Below are positions 23,033 through 30,393 of a stretch of 49,013 nt of DNA, piece after piece (position 1 is the first letter of the stretch; each line of letters begins with the position of its first letter). A program made the position numbers and the translations under genes. The DNA is from Anaerotignum sp. (GTDB lineage Bacteria > Bacillota > Clostridia > Lachnospirales > Anaerotignaceae): the NCBI RefSeq assembly GCF_030625865.1, contig NZ_DAOUQB010000024.1, positions 1-49,013 on the forward strand. The letters are read 5' to 3'. The notes beneath the pieces are model-generated. The model was not told the DNA's origin. It saw nothing but the letters and a program-made list of their open reading frames with translations, and did no database searches.

Positions 23033-23782
23033 TCAACTCCAATCTGCTTCTGGTTCTGCTTCTGGTGACACAGATTCTTCCATTTCTTCTTCATCCAGTA
23101 CGATTTTACAAAAACCCCTTTTAAGTTTTAATAAAGTAACTTCAAAGCCGCTCATATGTCTTAAACTTTCAATATCGGAGCCTAATTTAAAATCAATATC
23201 CCATTTTTCGCCATCAAATCTCGACCAGTTGCTAATGGGAATCAAGAAATTCATATTTTCGTCATGTTCGCACTCGAAAATGATGTTTGCCTTTTTAATG
23301 TCAGACCATCCGCGACCTTCTTCGTGTTCAACAACCATCGTTACATCAACATATTCATAGCTGGGGCCATCGTCAAAAACAACCTCTAACCCATTTGTTT
23401 CGACTTCTTTCGCAACATAATTGCACCACATCCCGAATAGTTCAGAAACCTTGATAACCCTGCGACTTTCATCTTCAATCATTAATTCTTTGAAGTTTTC
23501 CAATAACTTTTTGTTATCAACCAAAGCCGTACTGTTGACGATTTCGGTTAAAATTGAATCAAGTTTGATTAAGTGAGCGGAAAAATCGTGACGCTCAATT
23601 GCAGGAATCATAATCTCTTTGATTTTTTTCTCGATAACTTCGCCTACATCGCCATAACTTCTAAATAATTTTTCCATGGCATTGCTCACGCCACTTTCCA
23701 GCTTTTCAGCAATGATTTTTTCGATAGTGCCATCTGACAATTTTTGCTGAATTACGTCTTTGATGCTTTCTTCTAAGTTCAT
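23033..23782 (-). CDS. hypothetical phage protein, coiled-coil N-terminus
   Basis: A 249-residue acidic protein. Residues 1-105 are helical (MNLEESIKDVIQQKLSDGTIEKIIAEKLESGV...KLDSILTEIVNSTALVDNKKLLENFKELM), and residues ~115-235 are beta-rich (GLEVVFDDGPSYEYVDVTMVVEHEE, ANIIFECEHDENMNFLIPISNW, GFEVTLLKLKRGFCKIVLDEEE) with an acidic tail. Such two-part proteins are frequent in Firmicutes phage early regions but have no assigned role. It overlaps the AbrB-type gene's stop by ATGA. Confidence 0.55.
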   Translation of the reverse strand: MNLEESIKDVIQQKLSDGTIEKIIAEKLESGVSNAMEKLFRSYGDVGEVIEKKIKEIMIPAIERHDFSAHLIKLDSILTEIVNSTALVDNKKLLENFKELMIEDESRRVIKVSELFGMWCNYVAKEVETNGLEVVFDDGPSYEYVDVTMVVEHEEGRGWSDIKKANIIFECEHDENMNFLIPISNWSRFDGEKWDIDFKLGSDIESLRHMSGFEVTLLKLKRGFCKIVLDEEEMEESVSPEAEPEADWS

Positions 23783-24057
23783 TCCTTATCCCCCTCAACC
23801 ATCGTTCTGAATTCTGCCAATTTTTCTTCTAACGCGGCTGTCAATTCCTCGCCGTATTCGTCAATGTTAATCCGCTCTTTGATGCGGTCTAACAGGCTTG
23901 TTACCTCTATAGCGGAATGGTATGGTTTAAAAATAATCGTGCCGTTTTCGATGAAAATTTCCATCGGATCACCATTCTTAATTCCCAGCGCGTTCCTCGC
24001 TTCGGCTGGGATGCAAACTCTGCCTAAATCGTCAATTTTGCGTATAAATCCTATCAT
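23779..24057 (-). CDS. AbrB/SpoVT-like DNA-binding protein
   Basis: A 92-residue protein whose first 50 residues are the swapped-hairpin AbrB fold: MIGFIRKIDDLGRVCIPAEARNALGIKNGDPMEIFIENGTIIFKPY, matching the LGRVxIPxExRxxLGIxxGDxxEIxxxxxxIxLxxY pattern. The C-terminal helical tail (VTSLLDRIKERINIDEYGEELTAALEEKL) may multimerise. It is a likely transcription regulator, of phage early genes or of host transition-state genes. The ATG overlaps the upstream stop by ATGA, so it is coupled to the PAPS-reductase-family gene. Confidence 0.9.
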   Translation of the reverse strand: MIGFIRKIDDLGRVCIPAEARNALGIKNGDPMEIFIENGTIIFKPYHSAIEVTSLLDRIKERINIDEYGEELTAALEEKLAEFRTMVEGDKE

Positions 24058-24785
24058 GTGTTTTCCTCCTTTTCGAATAATGTTATCTGTGCATCTTCGA
24101 ACGCGAATCTTTGCTCAAAATCATGCACGGTCGTTCCATTTGGTTTAAATGTTACAGGGCTATCATTGTCCCATTTCAGCATCAACGCCCAATATTCGGG
24201 ATATTGCTTGCGGAGCAAATGTAATTGCGCTATTGGTTGATTATGGCAGAACCAGCAGCCACCTCTTGCTGAATGTGCATAAATTGGGCTTAAAAGGTCT
24301 AATTCTTCACATATTTTTCTAGCTTCTGTTTCGGATACTCCGCACTCAACTAATGGCGATATTTTACGTTCTGTTAAGTTATGGAAACGATTGGGTTCAT
24401 CTGCAGCTATGCCAATGTAGGCAATGTTGTTTCTATTGAGTTTTTTTAATTCCGGTATTTTAACATCGCTGTTACACCAAGGTGCGCGAATGGACGGGAA
24501 ACCATATATTAAACCTACTCGTTTTCCTCGCATATACCGCCTATAAAAATGATGCTCATAGGTTTCTTTGTTGTGAATATGCTCAACCTCAATCCCATAC
24601 CGTTCTTTAATAATCTTGTCCGCTTTTTTCTTAAACTCCATCATTGGAGGCAAATCCGCTGGGATTGTATCCGTTGCCATGATTTCAACATGTACAATCC
24701 TGTCCAGTGGCATATTATGCTGTTTTATTACTTCCAGCATGGCTATACTGTCTTTGCCGTACGAAAGGCTCGCTATGTACTGCAA
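24054..24785 (-). CDS. PAPS reductase family protein (N-type ATP pyrophosphatase)
   Basis: A 243-residue protein starting LQYIASLSYGKDSIAMLEVI (TTG start), holding the SxGKDS PP-loop at residues ~8-13. Downstream blocks are GLIYGFPSIRAPWCNSDVKIPEL, YIGIAADEPNRF, ISPLVECGVSETEA and SARGGCWFCHNQP with several Cys residues, as in phage and DndC-like members. The family activates or transfers sulfur or adenylates substrates; the substrate here is unknown, possibly nucleic acid modification or cysteine metabolism. GGAGG lies seven bases from the TTG; an upstream ATG at 24830 is disfavoured because it overlaps the zinc ribbon gene more deeply and lies before this site. Confidence 0.8.
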   Translation of the reverse strand: MQYIASLSYGKDSIAMLEVIKQHNMPLDRIVHVEIMATDTIPADLPPMMEFKKKADKIIKERYGIEVEHIHNKETYEHHFYRRYMRGKRVGLIYGFPSIRAPWCNSDVKIPELKKLNRNNIAYIGIAADEPNRFHNLTERKISPLVECGVSETEARKICEELDLLSPIYAHSARGGCWFCHNQPIAQLHLLRKQYPEYWALMLKWDNDSPVTFKPNGTTVHDFEQRFAFEDAQITLFEKEENT

Positions 24786-24918
24786 TTCTTTTCCTCCTTT
24801 TCGCTCTGCACCTCGGGTAATAATACCCATGCGACGTATCGGTTGTATTTGCGACGTTCCACTTTTCGCCGCATTCAGAACAACATATGTAGCGTAATTG
24901 GGATTTCAATATCTTCAC
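24715..24918 (-). CDS. small zinc-ribbon-like protein overlapping the PAPS-reductase gene
   Basis: A 67-residue protein with ICCSECGEKWNVANTTDTSHGYYYPRCRAKRRKR. The first half-ribbon (CSECGEKW) is intact but the second is degenerate, with one Cys replaced by Tyr (YYPRC rather than YCPRC) and Gly replaced by Arg. The last 24 codons overlap the next gene in another frame, by 71 bp. The likely start is GTG at 24918, overlapping the upstream stop. It may be a decaying gene or a real overlapping pair. Confidence 0.45.
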   Translation of the reverse strand: MKILKSQLRYICCSECGEKWNVANTTDTSHGYYYPRCRAKRRKRIAVHSEPFVRQRQYSHAGSNKTA

Positions 24919-25085
24919 CACCCTTGTACAATCCGCTGATACAACAACGCTTTTTCTGCTTCGGTGCAGCCTTGCGTATGTGGGATAAATCCCAACACTT
25001 TTTCTTTGTCAGGCTCGCCGAATAAGGAAAGAAAGAACTCCGCTATTTCCTCAGGCGTGCCGTTGAGTTGCAAATTTAGGTTCAT
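24915..25085 (-). CDS. hypothetical phage protein, 56 residues
   Basis: A short ORF starting MNLNLQLNGTPEEIAEFFLSL and ending EKALLYQRIVQGW, preceded by AAAGGAGGA six bases upstream. The PEEIAEFxxxLxGE part is a common start of helical phage proteins. It is coupled to the 34-residue gene upstream (1-bp gap) and its stop overlaps the next start. No function known. Confidence 0.65.
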   Translation of the reverse strand: MNLNLQLNGTPEEIAEFFLSLFGEPDKEKVLGFIPHTQGCTEAEKALLYQRIVQGW

Positions 25086-25086
25086 G

Positions 25087-25191
25087 TTATTCCTCCTTTA
25101 ATAACCAATGCGCTCTATGGTGTCTGTACCGTTTTGAAAGGGTTAGTAACAGTGTATCTATTAAAAACCAGTACAAAATAAAATCTTTCAT
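25087..25191 (-). CDS. 34-residue early phage peptide
   Basis: A very short ORF, MKDFILYWFLIDTLLLTLSK followed by RYRHHRAHWLLKEE. It has AAAGGAG six bases upstream and ends one base before the next ATG; its own last codons supply the ribosome site of the next gene (AAGGAGGAA). The hydrophobic N-terminal half could insert in a membrane. The good ribosome site and coupling support it, but it may serve mostly as a translational leader. Confidence 0.5.
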   Translation of the reverse strand: MKDFILYWFLIDTLLLTLSKRYRHHRAHWLLKEE

Positions 25192-25258
25192 TTAAAACTC
25201 CTTTCTTGAAATGCTTTAATATGTATTACTCCTGTGTGGTGACCGTTCTTCTCTCGTC

Positions 25259-25477
25259 CTATACTGTCTTATCTTTCATCAACTGCGCGGCTACTTCGTT
25301 TGGATTAAGTCTGTATTCCTCGCAGAACCTATCCAGATTAATGTAATATGTATATCTGCTACTGCGCTTTAATGCCGTTCCCCATGCGAAATCGCCCATT
25401 TTCAACCCATCCCTTACAAACTGCTCGTTTGCTCCCATGAGAATGGCGGCTTGTTTTGTGGTTAAGCGTTTTTTCAT
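25259..25477 (-). CDS. HTH DNA-binding protein (excisionase-like)
   Basis: A 72-residue protein: MKKRLTTKQAAILMGANEQFVRDGLKMGDFAWGTALKRSSRYTYYINLDRFCEEY. The TTKQAAxxMGxxxxFVRxGLxxG pattern is a MerR/excisionase-type helix-turn-helix followed by a YYI strand that closes the winged fold. Role unknown: possibly excision control or early regulation. It overlaps the antirepressor gene's end by ATGA, so it is co-translated with it. The 67-bp spacer downstream holds the ribosome site of the 34-residue gene. Confidence 0.7.
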   Translation of the reverse strand: MKKRLTTKQAAILMGANEQFVRDGLKMGDFAWGTALKRSSRYTYYINLDRFCEEYRLNPNEVAAQLMKDKTV

Positions 25478-26193
25478 AGTGAATCACCTCGATTCAAAAA
25501 CAAATTGATAAAATAAACTTGTCCTTTGCCTGTGACTTTGGTTGTTTTATTAATACTGGTGTGTCCGTCGGAATGGCATACGGTTGTTTCTTTGGTTTTA
25601 AACAAAGACATTTCCATGCTCTTTTGTGTCGGGCTATTCCAATCTGTCCCTTTGCGCTTGATAAGATAACCTTTGTCTCTAAGCCATTCAAAAAGACGTT
25701 TTTCGCCGATTTCGATGCCGTTCTGCTTTAACAATTTCGCTAACTCTCCAATCAAAATATCTGACTTTGCGGTTGATACTGCATCAGCAAAAATAACTTT
25801 TGGCTTGTCCTGCTCAATTTGTGCTGTCAAGCTATGTATTTTATGGTCTGCAATCTGCAACGCTCTAGCCATTACTTTTTCTGGACTATTCCAATCCTTT
25901 TCAAGTTGGATAAAATACTGTCTGGCTTGTTTGCCTTTTTCGTTGCGTTGGAGCATGGAAATCTCTTTCGCCATTTCGATAGTGAGTTGGTGGTCTTGAC
26001 TTGGTCTGCCGCCTTGGGGTTTTACTGAAATTTGAGTAAAACTTGTAAAATCAACATTTTCAGCAAAGCCATACTCGACCATTCTTGGGAACCAATCGTT
26101 ATATCTTTCTTTTACTCCCAAAAATTCGTGTAGGTCACGCCCTAAAACTGTTGGACGGTCTGAGTTGCAATTTACTTTTATTAATTGGTTCAC
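25474..26193 (-). CDS. phage antirepressor (AntA/AntB and KilAC domains)
   Basis: A 239-residue protein. The N-terminal AntA/AntB domain shows LGRDLHEFLGVKERYNDWFPRMVEYGFAENVDFTSF and GRPSQDHQLTIEMAKEISMLQRNEKGKQARQYFIQLEKDW. The C-terminal KilAC part has DILIGELAKLLKQNGIEIGEKRLFEWLRDKGYLIKRKGTDWNSPTQKSMEMSLF. Such proteins inhibit or displace phage repressors. A GTG start at 26193 fits GGAGG seven bases upstream better than the ATG two codons earlier. It is the second gene of the leftward early operon, which fits an antirepressor. Confidence 0.93.
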   Translation of the reverse strand: MNQLIKVNCNSDRPTVLGRDLHEFLGVKERYNDWFPRMVEYGFAENVDFTSFTQISVKPQGGRPSQDHQLTIEMAKEISMLQRNEKGKQARQYFIQLEKDWNSPEKVMARALQIADHKIHSLTAQIEQDKPKVIFADAVSTAKSDILIGELAKLLKQNGIEIGEKRLFEWLRDKGYLIKRKGTDWNSPTQKSMEMSLFKTKETTVCHSDGHTSINKTTKVTGKGQVYFINLFLNRGDSL

Positions 26194-26208
26194 TTGCATT
26201 CCTCCTTT

Positions 26209-26418
26209 CTAAGACGCTTTGTTGTCGGTAACTTCTTGCTCGAACAGATAGAAAAAATCACAGTTGAAAAGATTTAACATTGCGGTGATTTGTGCCCTGT
26301 TGAAGTTTCCGTTCTTTTTCTTGGATTCATATGTAAATCTTGCAATTCCAAGTTTTTCGGCCATTTGAGCATTTGTAAGACCTAATCTCTTCTGTTCTGC
26401 TTCAAGGTTTCTAAACAT
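26209..26418 (-). CDS. Cro-like HTH regulator
   Basis: A 69-residue protein: MFRNLEAEQKRLGLTNAQMAEKLGIARFTYESKKKNGNFNRAQITAMLNLFNCDFFYLFEQE. This is an XRE-type helix-turn-helix with little else, as expected for Cro. The ATG at 26418 has AAAGGAG six bases upstream; the longer frame covers operator O1. It is the first gene of the leftward early operon and faces the repressor gene across the operators. It presumably represses the repressor promoter and/or early genes. Confidence 0.85.
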   Translation of the reverse strand: MFRNLEAEQKRLGLTNAQMAEKLGIARFTYESKKKNGNFNRAQITAMLNLFNCDFFYLFEQEVTDNKAS

Positions 26419-26446
26419 ATTTTCATCTCCTTTCACATATACTAAA

Positions 26447-26463
26447 GTTTGCATTTTGCAACT
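26447..26463. promoter_or_regulatory. operator O1 of the genetic switch
   Basis: 17-bp GTTTGCATTTTGCAACT, near-palindromic around a TTT centre (GTTTGCA against TGCAAAC). It lies at about +3 to +20 of the leftward promoter, where a bound repressor would block it. Confidence 0.75.
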
Positions 26464-26472
26464 TCCAATCAC

Positions 26473-26501
26473 AGTATAGTTGCATTTTGCAAACTTGTCA
26501 A
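26473..26501 (-). promoter_or_regulatory. leftward early promoter (PL/PR-type)
   Basis: On the minus strand TTGACA (26496-26501), 17 bp, TATACT (26473-26478): 6 of 6 and 5 of 6 matches to the sigma-A consensus. Operator O2 fills its spacer exactly. It drives cro, the antirepressor and the early operon. Confidence 0.88.
26478..26494. promoter_or_regulatory. operator O2 of the genetic switch
   Basis: 17-bp AGTTGCATTTTGCAAAC, same TGCA-TTT-TGCA core as O1 with one half-site substitution. It overlaps the -10/-35 spacer of the leftward promoter. Confidence 0.75.
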
Positions 26502-26519
26502 TAGCTTTTGTTAAAAAAT

Positions 26520-26536
26520 GTTTGCATTTTGAAAAC
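26520..26536. promoter_or_regulatory. operator O3 of the genetic switch
   Basis: 17-bp GTTTGCATTTTGAAAAC, the most diverged right half. It lies 9 bp upstream of the rightward promoter's -35, a position suited to activation or autoregulation of the repressor gene rather than simple blocking. Confidence 0.7.
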
Positions 26537-26544
26537 TTTTTTTA

Positions 26545-26574
26545 TTGACTTCCATTTATTTAATGATGTACAAT
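26545..26574 (+). promoter_or_regulatory. rightward repressor promoter
   Basis: TTGACT (26545-26550), 18 bp, TACAAT (26569-26574), both 5 of 6. It reads toward the repressor gene whose ATG is 26600, with AAGGAGG between. It drives the repressor and probably the integrase in the lysogen. Confidence 0.75.
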
Positions 26575-26599
26575 TTAAATACATTAAGGAGGATGCAAT

Positions 26600-26974
26600 A
26601 TGTTATTTGGAGAAAAAATTGCGGAGGCAAGAAAAGAAAAAGGAATGACACAAGAGCAGTTAGCGGAAAAGATAGGCATAGCAAAGTCTACGCTAACAGG
26701 ATACGAAAAAGGAAATAGAGAGCCGGATTTATTAAAAATAAAAAAATTGATTTCAATTTTGGAAATTAATCCTGATTATTTATTTGAAACAAACAAATAT
26801 AAAGAGGAAAAACCAATTGACCAGCCCACCTTCTCCCCTGACACGCTGGCAGTGGCTGGGGTTTATGAATCCGCAGATATAAGGACTCGAAACAAGGTTC
26901 GCTGTATCTTAGATATGGATTTATTAGAGAAAGAGCCGTATGAGGAACAGGACAATTGGAAAGAAACGTCTTAA
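26600..26974 (+). CDS. cI-like phage repressor (XRE family, no peptidase domain)
   Basis: A 124-residue protein. Residues ~4-60 are an XRE helix-turn-helix (LFGEKIAEARKEKGMTQEQLAEKIGIAKSTLTGYEKGNREPDLLKIKKLISIL). The C-terminal ~60 residues (DTLAVAGVYESADIRTRNKVRCILDMDLLEKEPYEEQ) lack the S24 autoprotease of LexA-like repressors. RNase-like or RecA-stimulated self-cleavage is therefore not expected, so induction may rely on the KilAC antirepressor. AAGGAGGATG precedes the ATG. It faces cro across three operators. Confidence 0.88.
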   Translation: MLFGEKIAEARKEKGMTQEQLAEKIGIAKSTLTGYEKGNREPDLLKIKKLISILEINPDYLFETNKYKEEKPIDQPTFSPDTLAVAGVYESADIRTRNKVRCILDMDLLEKEPYEEQDNWKETS

Positions 26975-27041
26975 AATTTGAAAAATTTAAGCGTAGAAAA
27001 AATTACCCTACCTTATGGTAGGGTAGATGGAGGATGATATA

Positions 27042-28079
27042 ATGAAACTACCAAACGGATATGGCTCCGTCTATAAGCTGCAAGGCAACAGAAGAAAGCC
27101 ATTTGTGGCAAGAAAAACAGTAGGGTTTGAACAGAATAAGGAAAAGAAAAAGTCCTACCCAGTGTATCAAATTATCGGGTATTACGAGAAAAGAAGTGAA
27201 GCCTTGGCGGCTTTAGCGGAATTCAATAAGAATCCATACGACATTGAAGCGAGGAATACTACTCTTGCGGATATGTACGAAACATTTAAAAAACGACGCT
27301 TTGACAAAATATCAAAATCAGGCAATGATATTTACAATGCCGCCTACAAGCATTTAAAGCCCCTGTGGGATTGTAAAATAATTGACCTTAAAACATACCA
27401 CTTCCAGGAGTTAATTGACAACCTAGACCGAAAACGGCAAACCAAAGACCATATTAGGACATTGTTAAATCAGATATTTGATATTGCCATAGAGTTAGAT
27501 ATTTGCAACAAGAATTATGCTAAATTTATCACATTGGAAACGAAACAGAAATCGGAAAAACACAAGGCGTTTACCAATGAAGAAATAAAGTTAATTGCGA
27601 ATAATGTGGACAAAGTACCAAATATGGACATTGCCCTCATGTTAATTTATACAGGGATGCGCCCGAATGAATTATTGAAAATGAAGAAAGAAGATGTGTT
27701 TTTAGAAGAGCGGTATATGGTGGGTGGTTCGAAAACCAAGGCAGGAAAGGACAGAATTATTCCTATCCACAAAAAAATACTGCCATTAATCGAAAAACGA
27801 TATAGTGACAGTAAAATTTATTTGATTGAAAGCCAAGGCAAGCATATTACCGTAGGTGGATATAGAGACAACCTTTGGCAAGATACCATAGTAGCCTTAG
27901 GATTGAATAATTTGCCCTATGATTGTCGTCATACGTTTGCGTCCTTAATGAATACGGCTGGGGCTAATTCGCTCGCTACAAAGCTAATTATGGGGCATAG
28001 TACACAAGATATAACAGATGGCACATACACCCATAAACAGCTTGATGAATTGCTAAAAAATATTGACCTGTTGGAATGA
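27042..28079 (+). CDS. int: tyrosine-type phage integrase
   Basis: A 345-residue protein starting MKLPNGYGSVYKLQGNRRKPFVARKTVG, an AP2-like arm-binding N-terminus common in Firmicutes integrases, then a SAM-like core-binding domain and the catalytic domain: Arg in YTGMRPNELLKM (~207), Lys in GGSKTKAGKDR, CRHTFASLM (~295-302), GHST (~318) and Tyr in DGTYTHKQ (~329). The first His of the usual HxxR box is Tyr (PYDCRH), a substitution worth noting. The start at 27042 is set by GGAGG eight bases upstream. Int ends 284 bp before the host potassium gene, so attR should lie just after it. Confidence 0.94.
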   Translation: MKLPNGYGSVYKLQGNRRKPFVARKTVGFEQNKEKKKSYPVYQIIGYYEKRSEALAALAEFNKNPYDIEARNTTLADMYETFKKRRFDKISKSGNDIYNAAYKHLKPLWDCKIIDLKTYHFQELIDNLDRKRQTKDHIRTLLNQIFDIAIELDICNKNYAKFITLETKQKSEKHKAFTNEEIKLIANNVDKVPNMDIALMLIYTGMRPNELLKMKKEDVFLEERYMVGGSKTKAGKDRIIPIHKKILPLIEKRYSDSKIYLIESQGKHITVGGYRDNLWQDTIVALGLNNLPYDCRHTFASLMNTAGANSLATKLIMGHSTQDITDGTYTHKQLDELLKNIDLLE

Positions 28080-28363
28080 TATTTGTTACTAGCGTGTTAC
28101 TAATTCATAAATATTCATCCATTTATACAGCTTGTTAATTGCCTGTAAAATCAATGTTTTCTCCATTTTTACAGGCGTAAAAAATCATAAAATATTTAAC
28201 AAAGATTTAAGCTTTCTATAATTTTAAAGGAAAAACTTGCTATGATACATAGTTTTTTTATAATTTCCACCGATTTTGAAATAAAACGTCATACTTGAAA
28301 TACTCATTGTCTTGTTCTTGCCAAAACAAATGCAATTGTTTTATGGAAATAAAATCATCTTTC
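28080..28363. other. prophage-host junction region (likely attR)
   Basis: The 284 bp between integrase and host gene hold two GTTACTA copies 11 bp apart (28085-28091, 28096-28102), possible integrase sites, and an inverted repeat GCCTGTAAAA/TTTTACAGGC (28141-28150, 28167-28176). An AT-rich stem near 28319-28343 (AAAACAA/TTGTTTT) may be what remains of the host terminator. The exact core cannot be set because attL lies outside the window. Confidence 0.5.
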
Positions 28364-29008
28364 TTATTTAATCACTTTACGAATATCATCAATATGTCCT
28401 AATACCATAAGGTGTTCTTCGGCATGAAAAGTATAGTCAACCCGAGGCATAGGGTAAATTTGCTCCCCTATTTTTGTTGCCATGATATTCATATGATATC
28501 GTTTTCTAAAATCCAGTTCACTAATGGTTTTCCCAATCCATTCTAGCAACGGCTGTATTTCCATAATATAAAAACCATCTGAAATTTCAATACAATCAAA
28601 AATATTATCAGAACTTGCCCGAACAGCAACACGATCCGCACCATTTTTTTCAGGATAAATAACCTCGTCCGCACCATTACGCACTAAAAACTTCGCCTGT
28701 ATATCCTCGTCTGCCTTACTGTAAACTTTTTTTGCTCCCATTTCTTTTAACAAACTCGTAATTTGTAGACTATTTTGAAAATTTGTACCCATGCAGACAA
28801 AACAAGCGTCAAAAGAAGAAACATCAAAACTGCGCAGTACATCAGGGTTGGTACAGTCTCCAATTTTAGCACTGGTAACATACGGAAGCATATCCTCAAG
28901 ATTCTCTTGTTTCTGGTCAACAATCATGATTTCGCAATCCTGTTTCTCAAAGCTTCGACACAAATGGTGCCCAAAAGAACCCATGCCAATAATTAAAAAT
29001 GCTTTCAT
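28364..29008 (-). CDS. potassium uptake regulatory subunit (KtrA/TrkA, RCK domain)
   Basis: A 214-residue cytoplasmic protein. MKAFLIIGMGSFGHHLCRSFEKQDCEIMIVDQ is the Rossmann nucleotide-binding start (GMGSFG), followed by the RCK-N domain (YVTSAKIGDCTNPDVLRSF..CFVCMGTNFQNSLQITSLLKEMGAKKV) and an RCK-C domain (IQPLLEWIGKTISELDF). It gates the KtrB/TrkH-type channel partner encoded immediately upstream. The prophage is integrated just past its stop, which probably replaced or displaced the terminator. Confidence 0.92.
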   Translation of the reverse strand: MKAFLIIGMGSFGHHLCRSFEKQDCEIMIVDQKQENLEDMLPYVTSAKIGDCTNPDVLRSFDVSSFDACFVCMGTNFQNSLQITSLLKEMGAKKVYSKADEDIQAKFLVRNGADEVIYPEKNGADRVAVRASSDNIFDCIEISDGFYIMEIQPLLEWIGKTISELDFRKRYHMNIMATKIGEQIYPMPRVDYTFHAEEHLMVLGHIDDIRKVIK

Positions 29009-29020
29009 ATCATCTCACCT

Positions 29021-30367
29021 TTATCCGATAATAATTTTCTCTGTAGGTAACGTAACGGGGGGTTTTGCCTTTTTTTCCAACAAGGCCGATGCCAAAGAAA
29101 CACTTCCCACTCGTCCTAGGAACATCAATAACGTAATCACACAAGCCGAAGCAGCCGTTAGCTCCCTGGTGAGTCCCGTGGACAATCCCACCGTTCCCAT
29201 AGCCGAAAATACTTCAAACAGCACATCTATCCCTGAAAAGGGTTGTATCGCACAAAGGAGCAAGGCTCCGATCAAAGCAACCCCCAGATTAATTGTAAAA
29301 ATAGAAACTGCCTTTCCCAAGGCATCCACCATAAGGCTTCTTCCAAAAACATTTGCATGAACTTCTCGTTTTGCCCCTGAAATCATATATAGTATCAAAA
29401 CAGCAAAAGTTGTGGTTTTGATCCCCCCCGCTGTTGACCCGGGGCTACCACCAATAAACATTAAAAGCATTGACAGCAACTTGCTTCCTTCACTCATCCC
29501 AGCGGTATCAATGGTATTAAACCCCGCCGTTCTGCAAGTAACGGACTGAAACAAGGCCGTTAAAACACGCTCTTTCATGGGTATCCCAACCCCTGTTGCG
29601 GAACGCTCTAAAATAAAGAACAAAAATGCACTGCCAAATATCAAAATAGCTGTAGTGGCCAATACGATTTTTGTGTGCAAATAATATCGTCTCCACTTCA
29701 AACGATGATTATAGACATCTTCCCATATAAAAAAACCAATACCGCCAATAATAATCAAAGCCATTATTGTAAAATTAATCAAAATATCATCAGAATAAAA
29801 CACCAGGGAACCAAAGGGTTCTTTTATTCCCATCAAGTCAAACCCGGCATTACAAAAAGCAGAAATCGAATGAAATACACTGTAAAATAAACCTTTTGTA
29901 AATCCAAACTCAGGAATAAAACGAATGGCCAACAGTGCCGCCCCAATTCCTTCAATGATAAAAGTCCCCGTAACAATTTTTCCTGCCAGTTTTACAATTC
30001 CGCCTAATTGGTATGCATTAATGCTTTCTACCATTACCTCACGCTCACGTAAGCTTATTTTACGTCGAACCAGCAACATAAACCGCACACCAATGGTCAT
30101 AAATCCCAGACCACCGATTTGAATGAGAAACAAAATCACCGTCTGACCAAACAAGGTCCAATGGGTACTGGTATCTACCAACACAAGCCCCGTCACACAG
30201 GAAGCGGAAACAGCGGTAAACATTGCCTCCAGCAGTGTAGAACTTCCATCCATGGTGGAAATAGGCAACAATAACAATATCGTTCCAATCACGGCTACAC
30301 AAAAATAGCCTAATGCAACAATTTGTAAGTTGGAGAGACGCAAGTGTCTTTTTCCATACTTTTTCAT
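29021..30367 (-). CDS. potassium uptake membrane subunit (KtrB/TrkH family)
   Basis: A 448-residue multi-pass membrane protein. It starts MKKYGKRHLRLSNLQIVALGYFCVAVIGTILLLLPIS, and carries the four selectivity-type P-loops of the SKT family: TAVSASCVTGLVLVD, HSISAFCNAGFDLMG, QSVTCRTAGFNTID and SAMGTVGLSTGLT, plus the GGSPGSTAGGIKTTT stretch between. It forms a potassium channel/symporter with KtrA, whose gene follows by 12 bp. The start at 30367 has GGGGAG seven bases upstream; an earlier in-frame start lies before the ribosome site. Confidence 0.94.
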   Translation of the reverse strand: MKKYGKRHLRLSNLQIVALGYFCVAVIGTILLLLPISTMDGSSTLLEAMFTAVSASCVTGLVLVDTSTHWTLFGQTVILFLIQIGGLGFMTIGVRFMLLVRRKISLREREVMVESINAYQLGGIVKLAGKIVTGTFIIEGIGAALLAIRFIPEFGFTKGLFYSVFHSISAFCNAGFDLMGIKEPFGSLVFYSDDILINFTIMALIIIGGIGFFIWEDVYNHRLKWRRYYLHTKIVLATTAILIFGSAFLFFILERSATGVGIPMKERVLTALFQSVTCRTAGFNTIDTAGMSEGSKLLSMLLMFIGGSPGSTAGGIKTTTFAVLILYMISGAKREVHANVFGRSLMVDALGKAVSIFTINLGVALIGALLLCAIQPFSGIDVLFEVFSAMGTVGLSTGLTRELTAASACVITLLMFLGRVGSVSLASALLEKKAKPPVTLPTEKIIIG

Positions 30368-30393
30368 AAAAACAATCTCCCCCATTCATTGGC

